Part shown: piece by piece, positions 36,881 to 46,359 of the stretch
Layout of the letters: every line of letters begins with the position of its first letter
Numbering within the stretch: position 1 is the first letter of the stretch
Origin: UBA9926 sp018645765
Lineage (GTDB): Bacteria; Pseudomonadota; Gammaproteobacteria; Pseudomonadales; Azotimanducaceae
Assembly (NCBI GenBank): GCA_949372755.1
Contig: CASIBO010000006.1
Coordinates: forward strand, 248,001 to 312,000
Direction of reading: 5' to 3'
DNA length: 64,000 nt
The notes under the pieces: model-generated
Databases searched by the model: none
What the model saw: the letters and a program-made list of their open reading frames with translations, nothing else
Told to the model about the DNA's origin: nothing
Made by a program: the position numbers and the translations under genes

Positions 36881-37636
36881 GTGTACAAAGCAATTAAGCG
36901 GTGGTTCGACAGAAATCGAATACAGCCAGTAAAGGCCGGGCTCGCGGTAGCACGGCTCATTAAAGATCCAGACGACACAGGACAGGTGTTTAAGGTATTA
37001 GAGGCACTGCGCGGCGATTCGTTGAGTCGAGCGGCGGCACGGTTGAGGGCCGATTCTCAGGGCCTAAAGCTCCTGCGCGATCAGCCTAATATAGTGAGCG
37101 CACTGAATGATCGAGAAGCCCTCGCCAAGTTGCCTGAGGGGAGTGTTGGTCGTGCCTATTATAATTTTGTCCATTTGGAAGGCCTCTCGGCCGATGGTTT
37201 GATTGCGTCCAGCGATGAAGCCCCGCGCATTGATGACATGGATCAAACCGAGCGCTGGTTGGGCGATCGCCTAAGAGATATCCACGACCTACAACATGTC
37301 ATGACCGGATACGGGCGCGACACGCTGGGTGAGCTTTGCTTGCTGTCGTTTATGACGACGCAAACGCCCTCTAGAGGGATCGACTTTATTGTGTTCTTTG
37401 GTCGTAGAAAAGGACAAAAGGACAACCCGTCGCTCGATATCAATGGTGCGATTGATGAAGGGCGAGAAATTGGAGCGCAGTCGCAATGGATGCTACTGAC
37501 GCGATGGGAAGATCGTCTCCATGAGCCGTTGTCAGATGTTCGGAAAGCGCTTGGTTTTCAGGCGCCGGTTAAGTACCGAGAAACACTCCGCACGATTCAG
37601 GCGACCCTTGCGGTCGAAGAACGAGTCGCTGCTTAG
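36881..37636 (+). CDS. coq4: Ubiquinone biosynthesis protein Coq4
   Basis: This 251-residue protein has the Coq4 hallmark HDxxHx11E exactly: HDLQH at residues 135-139 and Glu151, in RDIHDLQHVMTGYGRDTLGE. The motif binds a divalent metal. Family knowledge links Coq4 to ubiquinone assembly and recently to the C1 oxidative decarboxylation step. No signal peptide or TM is seen. The start is GTG 36881 after AAGGC. No other ubi gene is in the window, so this is a stand-alone copy. Confidence 0.88.
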   Translation: MYKAIKRWFDRNRIQPVKAGLAVARLIKDPDDTGQVFKVLEALRGDSLSRAAARLRADSQGLKLLRDQPNIVSALNDREALAKLPEGSVGRAYYNFVHLEGLSADGLIASSDEAPRIDDMDQTERWLGDRLRDIHDLQHVMTGYGRDTLGELCLLSFMTTQTPSRGIDFIVFFGRRKGQKDNPSLDINGAIDEGREIGAQSQWMLLTRWEDRLHEPLSDVRKALGFQAPVKYRETLRTIQATLAVEERVAA

Positions 37637-37820
37637 TCTACTTGCTGGCCAGCAAGGCGCAGTATTAGGCTGCTTTCCCGCTGTCAATCCATCGCCTGTT
37701 CCACCGCCGTAGTCAGTAGAACAGGCACTCCGTTGCGCTCAAGAAGGGGCGCTGACCGCTGCGGTGTCTACAATAGGCAATAAAACCTAACCCCTGCGCA
37801 TAACCAGTGAGACAGAACGA

Positions 37821-39635
37821 ATGAAATACGTTATCCGAGTGATGCTTTGCGTTGTTGTTATCTTGATCAGTGCTGGCGCCGCAATGTATCTCTACTTTTC
37901 GCCAGATCGCCAACCAGACCCGGTAACTTCTGAAGCGACGCTTTTAACGCTCGATAACGGCGAAATTGTCGGCTATCAAAACGCATTCGGTGTGTCGGTG
38001 TGGCAGGGTATCCCTTTCGCCCAGCCACCGGTTGGTGAGCTTCGCTGGAAAGCGCCACGGCCTGCGGCGGCCTGGACGGGTCGTAAATCAGCCTTGGCCG
38101 CGGGCCCCGACTGCGCCAGCCAGACCCGTCAGACGGCTGCAGACAATAATGACTTTAATGGTGTCGAGGACTGCCTTTACCTGAACGTTTACGCGCCAGA
38201 GGGGGCAAAAAATCTTCCTGTGATGTACTGGATTCATGGCGGCGCCAACAACGGTGGTAGTAGCAGTAACCCGGTTTACGATGGTTCACAATTAGCAGCC
38301 CAGTTTGATGTGGTGGTGGTTAGTATCAATTATCGGCTAACCCTTTTTGGCTGGCTCTCGCATCCGGCGCTGCGCGCCAATGCAGAGATTCCCGAAGATG
38401 CCTCCAGCAATTTTGGCACCCTTGATCAAATAATAGGGTTGCAATGGGTGCAGCAAAATATTGCGAAGTTTGGCGGTGATACCAACAAGGTCACCATTTT
38501 TGGTGAATCGGCGGGTGGCTGGAATGTTATGGCGCTGATGGCATCGCCGCTTGCCAAAGGCTTGTTTCAAGGCGCGATTGTGCAAAGTGGCGGGCTCGAT
38601 CTTGAGCCTGTCGAGAAGGCTGAAAACTTTCTAGCAGAGGGCGGCCATCAACATAGTGCGCGAGAATTTATCAGTCAGCTGCTCATTGCAGAGGGTCGCG
38701 CACCCGATGCGAGCAGCGCCAAGGCGCTTCAAAATAGTATGACTGAAACCGCGTTAGCCAGTTACTTACGCGGCAAAACCACAAAAGAAGTTTTCCAGGC
38801 CTTCCGTAGCAAAACGGGGGGTAAAGTGTATAGAAACCTTGATTTAATTGGTGATGGTGTCACTTTGCCGCAAGCGATCGCATCTGATTCGCTCTTCTCG
38901 AATGCCAATAATTATAATGCGGTGCCCGTAATGATGGGCACCAATCGTGATGAGATGAAGCTGTTTTTAAGTTTTAGTGCCGATCATGTCGATAAGTTGA
39001 TGGGTATACCGATCGGCATCAGAGACCGCGAGCGCTATGAGGCCTTCAGCAAATACAGTAGTGACCTGTGGAAACTCAGAGCGGTAGATGGTCTAGCGAG
39101 TGTGATGCGAGAAGCCCAAGGTGATTCGGTGTTTGCGTATCGATTCGATGCGGATGATCTGCGTGATTTAGGCTTTTTGGATCTTAAAACGTTGCTCGGT
39201 GCGGCCCATGCATTTGAAATACCTTATGTCTTTGGTAACTTTGTTTCCGGTGCGAGCAAGATGATTCATCCCGAATCTGCCCGCGAGGCCAGAAACGCCC
39301 TGTCTCACAGTATGATGTCTTACTGGGCGGCCTTTGCGCACTATGGCAGGCCTGGCACCGGCTATTATGGCAAGCAGCTTGAGTGGCAGCCCTGGGCAAA
39401 CGGTCCTGACCAGGATCGTCTTATGGTTTTTGACACGGCGTTAGATGATGGGGTTCGGATGTCAGCAGAACGACTGGATCTTAACGACCTCAAACAGCGG
39501 TTTTTTGCTGAAAAGCGCTTTGCCGATCAGGCGGAGCATTGCCGGGCCTACACCATGATGTTCACCGGATTAGACTTTGTGCAGGCGGAGTTTGATGCGC
39601 TAGGCGGTGAAGGGTGTTCACAGTTTGACGGGTGA
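37821..39635 (+). CDS. Type B carboxylesterase, membrane-anchored or exported
   Basis: This 604-residue protein has an N-terminal TM/uncleaved signal (residues about 5-25). The type B carboxylesterase/lipase core follows: GIPFAQPPVGELRW, EDCLYLNVY, WIHGGANNGG (oxyanion hole), VTIFGESAGGWNV with nucleophile Ser230, and a C-terminal GAAHAFEIPYVFGN with His. Several Cys (98, 118 and C-terminal pair) may form disulfides, fitting a periplasmic location. It hydrolyses carboxylic esters; natural substrate unknown. Confidence 0.92.
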   Translation: MKYVIRVMLCVVVILISAGAAMYLYFSPDRQPDPVTSEATLLTLDNGEIVGYQNAFGVSVWQGIPFAQPPVGELRWKAPRPAAAWTGRKSALAAGPDCASQTRQTAADNNDFNGVEDCLYLNVYAPEGAKNLPVMYWIHGGANNGGSSSNPVYDGSQLAAQFDVVVVSINYRLTLFGWLSHPALRANAEIPEDASSNFGTLDQIIGLQWVQQNIAKFGGDTNKVTIFGESAGGWNVMALMASPLAKGLFQGAIVQSGGLDLEPVEKAENFLAEGGHQHSAREFISQLLIAEGRAPDASSAKALQNSMTETALASYLRGKTTKEVFQAFRSKTGGKVYRNLDLIGDGVTLPQAIASDSLFSNANNYNAVPVMMGTNRDEMKLFLSFSADHVDKLMGIPIGIRDRERYEAFSKYSSDLWKLRAVDGLASVMREAQGDSVFAYRFDADDLRDLGFLDLKTLLGAAHAFEIPYVFGNFVSGASKMIHPESAREARNALSHSMMSYWAAFAHYGRPGTGYYGKQLEWQPWANGPDQDRLMVFDTALDDGVRMSAERLDLNDLKQRFFAEKRFADQAEHCRAYTMMFTGLDFVQAEFDALGGEGCSQFDG

Positions 39636-40034
39636 GCCCTCAGCGTATTTTTAGGAAAATACATGATAAAAATTGGCGATATGAAGGTGTGAATGTGTTT
39701 GTTAGTCGGCTCAGTGCCGCCGTAATTCCATGCCGGGAGGCTTGGCTTAATGCGGCAACGGCACGAAAGCGATTTTGGCTACGCCTCGTTTGAGGGCCAG
39801 CACGGAGGTTGACGAAGCTAAGCGAGATGCTAGTTTCGTCAAAGACGCGGGTTTTGATGAAGATAGGGAAGCGGCTTGCGCCATTCAAGGAACGGTCAAC
39901 ACGAAGGCCAACGACCATCTCACCTTCGGGCACTTCGAAAAAGCGATCGTGCACTTCCATCAAACGTTATCAAAGCATTTGCCCCGTTGATGCGATAACG
40001 GGTTAAACGAACATTCATCTCAGGGGAAATTGTT
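39636..40034. other. Intergenic stretch, nothing convincing
   Basis: This is 399 nt. Overlapping open frames on both strands (39640-39963 minus, 39775-39990 plus) lack ribosome-binding sites and known motifs. A ribosome-binding site for the next gene (CAGGGGAAATTGTT) is at its end. Confidence 0.4.
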
Positions 40035-41249
40035 ATGACTGACGCAAAAAGCAATGCTTCTAAAGTAAAAGAGATTCCGACGGTCGATTGGCTTGATTTG
40101 GAAAACGATCGCGAGAAGTTTCTTGAAGGGTTGCGCTATGCGCTTGCAGATTGCGGCTTTCTTATCCTTGCTAACGCGCCTGGACTTGAAGATGAGTTCC
40201 AGCAAGAGGCTTTCAAGCAAGCGCGTAATTTCTTTGATGCGCCTGCGGATTTGAAGAAAGCGTCGGCGCTGCAAAATGATCCATACGTTCGAGGCTACTC
40301 AGAGCCAACGCCTTCGGATTCAGGCTTTGGGCAGGTGGTAGAAAGCTTCCAGTATGGTATCGACGAGGAAGCGCTGTGTGCCTACGATGACGAATCGTTT
40401 CCGCTTCACGAGCGCTTTTTCCGTGGCCCCAATACCTGGCCAGAACCGGAAAAGTTTCCGGGCTTTCGTCCTTTCCTCGAACGTCTTAACGAGGCTTACC
40501 ACAATATAACGCTTGAATTGGGCGCGCTAATCGTTGAATCCCTCGGCGAGGACCCAAGCGAGTTCAGCCCCTATTTTAATCGAAATGAACCGTACCTTTT
40601 TGCCAGCTTGAACCATAATTTCAGTCTTGACGCGATAGCAGTCGACAAGCAAGAGACCATCGAAAAAGAATATGAAAAATTCATGAGCCCGGTAACCGGG
40701 GCGCATATCGACGGTCCTCCTTTTGTCGCGCTACTGATCAATGATCGTCCGGGCCTTCAAGTCGTGGCAGGCGAAGGCCGATGGATGAATGCCCCCGTGA
40801 CCTGCCGGACCGCTGATGGCGACTACAAGGTGCCGGTGATTCCCGGGTCGGTCATCGTTAATACCGGTGGCGCACTAATGCATCTAAGTGAAGGGCGTTA
40901 CTCTGCGACACTCCATCGTGTGAACACGACAATGATTCCAAAAGGAGAAACGCGCGTCTCAATGCCGTATTTCCTACTTCCGACAATGAATGGAGATCTG
41001 GTGCCTTTTGGGAAATCTAAGGCTCAGGATAACGATAACGTTGGTTACAATGCGGGCCGCGATCGTGGTGCTAACTCAGCCGTTAACCTTATGCGAACTT
41101 ATCCTAAACTCCGGCGTCGTTGGTGGGCGAAAGAGTTTGCGGCGCTGAAGGCGGCCCACCAATTGGAAGAGCGAACAGAAACGTTAGCTGCTTTAAAGTT
41201 AGCAACAGAACGCGGTGAGCGATTCAAAGAAAGCCAAGATAAGAAATAG
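40035..41249 (+). CDS. 2-oxoglutarate/Fe(II) oxygenase, isopenicillin-N-synthase family
   Basis: A 404-residue non-heme iron oxygenase. The N-terminal DIOX_N part has VDWLDLENDREKFLEGLRYALADCGFLIL. The metal triad is His224-x-Asp226 (GAHIDGPPF) and His294 (SATLHRVNTT), and the 2-oxoglutarate carboxylate is bound by Arg307-x-Ser309 (TRVSMPYF). It is longer than typical members because of a C-terminal helical tail (about 340-404). It hydroxylates or oxidises a small molecule, substrate unknown. It shows no operon partner. Confidence 0.9.
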   Translation: MTDAKSNASKVKEIPTVDWLDLENDREKFLEGLRYALADCGFLILANAPGLEDEFQQEAFKQARNFFDAPADLKKASALQNDPYVRGYSEPTPSDSGFGQVVESFQYGIDEEALCAYDDESFPLHERFFRGPNTWPEPEKFPGFRPFLERLNEAYHNITLELGALIVESLGEDPSEFSPYFNRNEPYLFASLNHNFSLDAIAVDKQETIEKEYEKFMSPVTGAHIDGPPFVALLINDRPGLQVVAGEGRWMNAPVTCRTADGDYKVPVIPGSVIVNTGGALMHLSEGRYSATLHRVNTTMIPKGETRVSMPYFLLPTMNGDLVPFGKSKAQDNDNVGYNAGRDRGANSAVNLMRTYPKLRRRWWAKEFAALKAAHQLEERTETLAALKLATERGERFKESQDKK

Positions 41250-41580
41250 CGATCTAACCTTGAGCAGATGCGATCGGGTTTCTCGGTCCAACAGTCGGCC
41301 GGAAAATGGGCTCCGGGCAGGGGGCTTTGAACTATCCGGGTCTTGATCAGGCGCCAAAGGTCATGGTGCTTGACCGGCTTGACGGTGCGTCAGGACTGCC
41401 CCCAATCCCGATGCATGAAACCGGATTTTCTAAAAGGCCTTGAATCTGAAGGTTGCTTTTAGGTGCGGGCGAACGTATGCCCTGACCCGAATAGCAAAGG
41501 GTATTCGATATCCCTGCTGTGGGATGTCGGCATGTGTTGATGCATCCATGACGAATGGTTAGCGCTTAAGACATCTCGCT
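41250..41580. other. Intergenic stretch, convergent genes
   Basis: This is 331 nt between convergent stop codons. No supported gene; no hairpin with T-tract was recognised. Confidence 0.4.
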
Positions 41581-42654
41581 TCAGGTTAAACCCTCAACCT
41601 CCGATTGGTCGAGTGGCGAGTGGTCGGCGATAAAATCGATGAGCCTTGTCGCCATTGCCGCGCCTTGAGACTCCTGAATAAAGTGACCGGCAGCGATTCT
41701 GTCGTGGGGCATGCCTTTTGCCCCTGGGATGTTCTCGATTAATGTGTCTTGGACTTTTTCAGAGCCCACCAGCATATCAAATTGGCCAAAAACGGTGAGG
41801 AAGGGCTTCGTGAAGTGTTGCAAGGCTTCCCAGGCCGCAAGGCTCGCATCGACGTCTAGCATCGACGCCATGCTCGGCAGGGTTCGAATGCCTGTCATAT
41901 AGATGGCTTCTGGAAAAGGCGCATCATAGGCTCTGGCCTCGTCTTGGGTGAGTTTGATGCCGCCAAAATCTCGTATGATGTTGTCGCTGGCTCGCAGCTC
42001 CGGGCCCGTCAAGGCGTAGATCATCCAACCGTTAAAAAAATCGGACATATCTTCTTTAATAAGGCCATTCTCCTGACAGTGTTTCAGGAAATCATCAAAC
42101 GTACGCATTGTCGCATTGGGCTCGACGGGATAATCATCACGATTGATGTTGAGTGGAATATTGAGAACGGGTTCTGGCATTAAATTGAGTGCCGAGTTCG
42201 AGATCATGACGCGTTTAAAATATTCCGGGTGATGGGCCACCGTGATTAGGCTCGTAAAGCCCCCCCAATCTTGCGCAAATAGGGTGATGTCATTGAGCTG
42301 TAGTGCTTGAATAAATGCCAACCACCAGTCTGCATGCGCATAAATGGTGTGCGTGTGGATATCCGTGGGTTTGTCAGAGCGCCCCATGCCGATCATGTCT
42401 GGCGCGATTGCTCGAAACCCTGCCGCTGTGATGATGGGAATCATCTTTCTGTAAAGGTAAGACCAATCCGGTTGCCCGTGAAGGAGGAGGACGACGGCAC
42501 CCTCTTTGGGGCCTTCGTCGATGTAATGCATGCGCAGGCCGTCCACTTCGACATAGTTGGGTTGGTATGGAAAGTCGGGCAGATTCTGGAATTGCGCGTC
42601 CGGGGTGCGGACAAAGGCTCGGCCATCGATGGTATGGCGTATTGCTGGGCTCAT
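41581..42654 (-). CDS. Haloalkane dehalogenase, subfamily I-like
   Basis: A 357-residue alpha/beta-hydrolase that should replace a halide on an alkyl carbon with water. From ATG 42654 (GAAGG upstream), HGQPDWSYLYRKM (59-71) supplies the cap/oxyanion region. Asp129-Trp130 (AQDWGG) are nucleophile and halide-binding Trp. Asp293 (GQFDMLVG) follows beta-7 as in DhlA and His324 (AAGHFIQE) is the base. This D-D-H with Trp arrangement is that of HLD-I dehalogenases; epoxide hydrolase is excluded by lack of its HGFP and Tyr pattern. An open frame extends 41 codons upstream but is not needed. Confidence 0.85.
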   Translation of the reverse strand: MSPAIRHTIDGRAFVRTPDAQFQNLPDFPYQPNYVEVDGLRMHYIDEGPKEGAVVLLLHGQPDWSYLYRKMIPIITAAGFRAIAPDMIGMGRSDKPTDIHTHTIYAHADWWLAFIQALQLNDITLFAQDWGGFTSLITVAHHPEYFKRVMISNSALNLMPEPVLNIPLNINRDDYPVEPNATMRTFDDFLKHCQENGLIKEDMSDFFNGWMIYALTGPELRASDNIIRDFGGIKLTQDEARAYDAPFPEAIYMTGIRTLPSMASMLDVDASLAAWEALQHFTKPFLTVFGQFDMLVGSEKVQDTLIENIPGAKGMPHDRIAAGHFIQESQGAAMATRLIDFIADHSPLDQSEVEGLT

Positions 42655-43083
42655 GATAAATCTACCTTCTTGACAATGGATGGGCTGGATAATTTCTGCC
42701 AGGCGCCCTCGTTTGTAATCGATTGAATTCAGTGCTGGCCATTTAATGAACAGCGCCCTTATAATAATGGAACGCATTATTTTTGGCTATCCAAGATGCA
42801 TCGAATCAATAAGGCGCTGTGGGTTGCTCTAAATCTCAGCCGCTGGGGCGTTACCGCCTCGACATTAAGAAGGTCAGCGCAATCGGTTGATCAAGCCATG
42901 CCTGAGCGGCAACGCCCCAGGGCAAAATTTAGGACACCCAGTATGCAACCGCGTGCCGGTTTACGGGCGCTTTTTGACTCGGCGCCACGGCAGGCAGCGC
43001 TATGATGAGGCAGCGCGCCAGGGAGGGGTCCTGTTCTGCACATCCATCAGAGCCGAGAACCAGCGGATTAAAGGATAGACACG
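42655..43083. other. Divergent intergenic region
   Basis: This is 429 nt between the dehalogenase and the sulfatase start codons. It holds the inverted repeat and -10 described separately. The ORF 42796-43005 has no support. Confidence 0.4.
42760..42781 (+). promoter_or_regulatory. Candidate operator: inverted repeat over a perfect -10
   Basis: AATAATG (42763-42769)-GAACG-CATTATT (42775-42781) is a perfect 7-bp inverted repeat with 5-nt spacer. It overlaps TATAAT (42760-42765). The site is about 107 nt upstream of the dehalogenase start, in an A+T-rich patch. The size and symmetry suit a TetR-type regulator, but none is encoded nearby and no -35 is clear. Confidence 0.4.
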
Positions 43084-44751
43084 ATGAATAAGTTCATAGG
43101 CCTGATTGGCGTGGTGATCGTGATCGCCGGGTTGGGTTGGCTCAATCGGGTTGACCTACTGCTGATGGTGGTGAAATTCCAGTCTGAACGTAATTTTGAA
43201 ATAGGACCGACGCGGGATTTACCCTGGCAAAAAGGTCCGGATGCGCCCGTTGCTGATTTGGATCAGCGCCCGCCAAACATCGTATTCATCCTGGCCGATG
43301 ACATGGGCTACAACGATATCTCGACTTTTGGTGGCGGTATTGCAGACGGCACAGTAAAGACCCAGGCGATCGATCAGCTCGCCGCCGAAGGGGCCGTGTT
43401 TGAGCAATCTTACGCCGGCAATGCAACCTGTGCGCCGTCTCGCGGGATGTTGATGACGGGTCGGTATCCGACCAGAACAGGATTTGAATTTACGCCGACG
43501 CCCTCTGGCATGGGACCTGTGGTGTCGATGATTGGCAACAGTTTGGATCACGGTCTGCCGCCTTATAAGTTCAATGAAGAACTGGCAGAGACGGGGTTGC
43601 CTTATGCGGCACAGGGCCTACAGCCTTCGGAGGTTACGATCGCTGAGGTTCTGAAAGAAAAGGGTTATTACACAGCCCACATTGGTAAATGGCATCTCGG
43701 GCTAGGCAAGGGGCAGGCACCCAACGACCAGGGTTTTGATGACAGTCTAATCATGTCGAGCGCACTTTATTTGCCTGAAAACGATCCGAATGTTGTCAAC
43801 GCTAAACTGGATTTTGATCCCATTGACCAATTTTTATGGTCGCGGCTGACCTATGCCAATTCATTTAACAATGACGGCAACGAGCGGTTCGAGCCAGGCG
43901 GCTATCTGACCGATTATTGGACGGACGAAGCGGTTAAGGTGATACAGAACAACAAGAATCGGCCTTTCTTTTTGTATTTAGCACATTGGGGTATTCACAC
44001 CCCGCTTCAAGCAACGCGAGAAGATTACGACGCGGTGGGGGATATCAAGCCGCATCGTTTACGGGTCTATGCCGCGATGATGCGTGCGCTTGATCGAAGC
44101 GTCGGGCGGATCAATGAAACGCTAAAAGAAGAAGGTCTCGCCGAAAACACCATTGTTGTCTTCTCTAGCGACAATGGTGGCGCCGGATACGTTGGCCTGC
44201 CAGGCGTTAACAAACCCTTCAGAGGCTGGAAGCTCACCAACTTTGAAGGTGGGCTGCGGGTGCCGCTGTTTGTAAAGTGGCCTAAACAGGTGGCGGCTGG
44301 CGCTCGGGTTAAGAAGCCGGTTGCCCATATTGATTTGATGCCGACCTTGGTCGCAGCCGCGGATGCTAAAATGCCGCAAAGCTTGGAGATAGACGGCGTC
44401 GATATTTTACCGCTGGCGACCGGTCGCGAAGGCGCCGCATGGGACCGAAAGACGTTGTTCTGGCAAAGCGGCTATTACCGGGTGGTGCGGCACGAAGATT
44501 GGAAACTACAAGTTTCAGATAATCCCAAAAAAGCTTGGCTTTTTAATCTTGCCAACGACCCGACAGAGCAAAACGATCTTGCGAGCCGTGAACCTGAGAA
44601 GCTGGCTGAGCTTAAAGCGTTGCTTGCAGCGCACAAAGCCTCGGCGCGAGAACCCCTTTACCCCTTCGTTGCTGAAATGCCCGTGACCGTTGATAAAACC
44701 CTGGCAGAAAAATTCGTTGAAGGTGATGAGTATATATATTGGCCTAATTAG
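43084..44751 (+). CDS. Type I (formylglycine) sulfatase
   Basis: A 555-residue alkaline-phosphatase-fold enzyme with an N-terminal TM/signal (residues 4-21). NIVFILADDMGYND (65-78) gives the calcium Asp pair 72-73. CAPSR at 116-120 is the CxPSR motif in which Cys116 is converted to formylglycine. HIGKWHLGLG and SSDNGG are further active-site motifs. It hydrolyses sulfate esters in the periplasm; a formylglycine-generating enzyme is needed and is not in this window. The ATG follows AAAGGATAGACACG. The next gene starts 15 nt later. Confidence 0.93.
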   Translation: MNKFIGLIGVVIVIAGLGWLNRVDLLLMVVKFQSERNFEIGPTRDLPWQKGPDAPVADLDQRPPNIVFILADDMGYNDISTFGGGIADGTVKTQAIDQLAAEGAVFEQSYAGNATCAPSRGMLMTGRYPTRTGFEFTPTPSGMGPVVSMIGNSLDHGLPPYKFNEELAETGLPYAAQGLQPSEVTIAEVLKEKGYYTAHIGKWHLGLGKGQAPNDQGFDDSLIMSSALYLPENDPNVVNAKLDFDPIDQFLWSRLTYANSFNNDGNERFEPGGYLTDYWTDEAVKVIQNNKNRPFFLYLAHWGIHTPLQATREDYDAVGDIKPHRLRVYAAMMRALDRSVGRINETLKEEGLAENTIVVFSSDNGGAGYVGLPGVNKPFRGWKLTNFEGGLRVPLFVKWPKQVAAGARVKKPVAHIDLMPTLVAAADAKMPQSLEIDGVDILPLATGREGAAWDRKTLFWQSGYYRVVRHEDWKLQVSDNPKKAWLFNLANDPTEQNDLASREPEKLAELKALLAAHKASAREPLYPFVAEMPVTVDKTLAEKFVEGDEYIYWPN

Positions 44752-44766
44752 TGGAGTAGGGTAGAC

Positions 44767-45469
44767 GTGAATCAGATCTTTCGGGTCTTTGCTGGGGTGG
44801 CGGCGCTGCTTGTGCTGCTCTTTTTGGGGGGATTTTGGCTGCTATTTTTCTCTGAGCGTCCACCACTTGAAATCGATCCGGAGACCCTTGCGGGTGATGG
44901 CAGCACACTCAATTACTGCGAATTACCGGTACTCGACGGCCGCGGCAAACGCGCGCTTGAGATCCCGAAAGGCAATACGCCAGGGTGCGGCTATGACCAT
45001 TTCCCATTGCCGATATCTGGCGCAGTGTACCGAGCCGTTGCCGGATGCTGCAGACGATCTTCGGGGCCTCTGGATGGGCGTTGAGGGTGGCCATACAGGC
45101 CACGTTGAGCGGGTCGAACAATGCGGCTCGAGGGTCGTCGTGACGGCAGCCGGCATTATTCACGACATGGGCCCGAACAGCACCGCCGGTTTAACCTCGA
45201 ATGACACTGAGGGGATGGTTCTGTTCACCCTCGGTAATCGAGCCTATTGCCCGAGAACATCGGCCGGGGTGGCCTGGCAGGACGGTGTTTTGGAATTCCG
45301 GGTGTTGGGTTGGGGCCCGGTTGTCGTGCGCCGATATCGGGAGGGTGAACAACTCATTTGGGAATATGCAGATGGCTCAATCACGCGAATGAATCGGCTT
45401 TGCCAGCTACCGGCAGATCAGAAGCGACCTGAGCCTCGGGGCCCAAGGGTTCAAGTTGGCTGGGGTTGA
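44767..45469 (+). pseudogene. Membrane-anchored protein of unknown function, frameshifted
   Basis: The GTG 44767 follows GGAGTAGGG, 15 nt after the sulfatase, so the two are an operon. The first frame gives a TM anchor (FAGVAALLVLLFLGGFWLLF) and YCELPVLDGRGKRALEIPKG to about DHFPLPI. The rest (AQCTEPLPDAADDLRGLWMG to the end) is read in the +2 frame, so one extra base lies near 45008-45018. The restored protein has about 233 residues, several Cys, and an exported domain LWMGVEGGHTGHVERVEQCG that looks like a small beta-sheet domain. I do not recognise the family. Confidence 0.6.
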
Positions 45470-45610
45470 TTGAAAAAAACAGCGAGCAGTGTGCTCAAGG
45501 GGTTCGGGCAGGGCGACGACTGGCGCAGTTTAATGCTCGATCGGTTTGGTTGAATCGTTGGGCGTAAAGTACGTTTCAGAATAACAAGGCACAATTAAAG
45601 GGCGTTTTAC

Positions 45611-46066
45611 ATGAAAGTAGAAAATAAAGTCACACCCAATGAGGCGCAGATAAAAGGGTTTTTTGAGGCTGGCTCAGAGGGACCGATTTACATGCTGAAC
45701 CTGCTTAAATTTAAAGACAAGGCAGCCTATAAGGATGGCCGGGCAACTGATCTGACTGGCGCTGCGGCCTATGCACTCTATGGTGCTGAGGTTTCTAAGC
45801 TTCTGACTCAGTTGGGCGGCGGGGGCATGTTTAATGCCAAGGTCGAACGCTTAATGCTCGGTGAGGTTGAAGAACTTTGGGACGCGGTGGCCATTGCGAT
45901 GTATCCCAGTCGTCAGGCGATGATTGAGATGATGCAGTCCGACGCCTACCAGGCGATTCATCATCATCGGGAGGCCGGTTTGGCGGGTCAGCTCAACATT
46001 GAGACGACCCATGCGGAGGGCCTTTGGTTGGGCGCGACCGGCTTCAAAATGGGGGCGCCGGATTAA
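45611..46066 (+). CDS. DUF1330-family protein
   Basis: A 151-residue ferredoxin-like-fold protein. The DUF1330 pattern is GPIYMLNLLKFKDKAAYKDG near the N-terminus, YALYGAEVSKLL in the middle, and VAIAMYPSRQAMIEMMQSDAYQAIHHHREAGL at the end. These dimeric alpha-beta-barrel proteins are mostly uncharacterised; some act on small carbonyl compounds. AAGGGCGTTTTAC precedes the ATG. Confidence 0.85.
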   Translation: MKVENKVTPNEAQIKGFFEAGSEGPIYMLNLLKFKDKAAYKDGRATDLTGAAAYALYGAEVSKLLTQLGGGGMFNAKVERLMLGEVEELWDAVAIAMYPSRQAMIEMMQSDAYQAIHHHREAGLAGQLNIETTHAEGLWLGATGFKMGAPD

Positions 46067-46359
46067 AGTTGTGCCAGGCTCGGGGCTAAAAGAGCAGAAA
46101 CGGTCTCATCGTTTGCGCTTTACGACAGCACGAGGGCCTAGCGCGCGTTGAAGCGATCGGGCGGGCTCGCCGGACTAACGGATGAAGGGGCTCGGTCGAA
46201 AGGGTTCGCCAGCAGGGTTCACAAGGCAGCCTCGCCAGTGAACCTTGCCGGCTGATGGCCTCTTGCTGAGTCGGTGGTAAGACATCGAAAGTAAGCATAC
46301 CCTAACACCAGTGATAGGTGCCTAAAGCGCCAGGACCCAACAAATAGGAGTACATTGAA

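Noticed and set aside
39640..39963. 107-residue minus-strand ORF after the carboxylesterase
   Set aside because: No motif recognised and no ribosome-binding site; possible remnant only.
42655..42777. N-terminal extension of the dehalogenase
   Set aside because: The extra 41 residues have no similarity to the fold, and ATG 42654 has a GAAGG site at the right distance.
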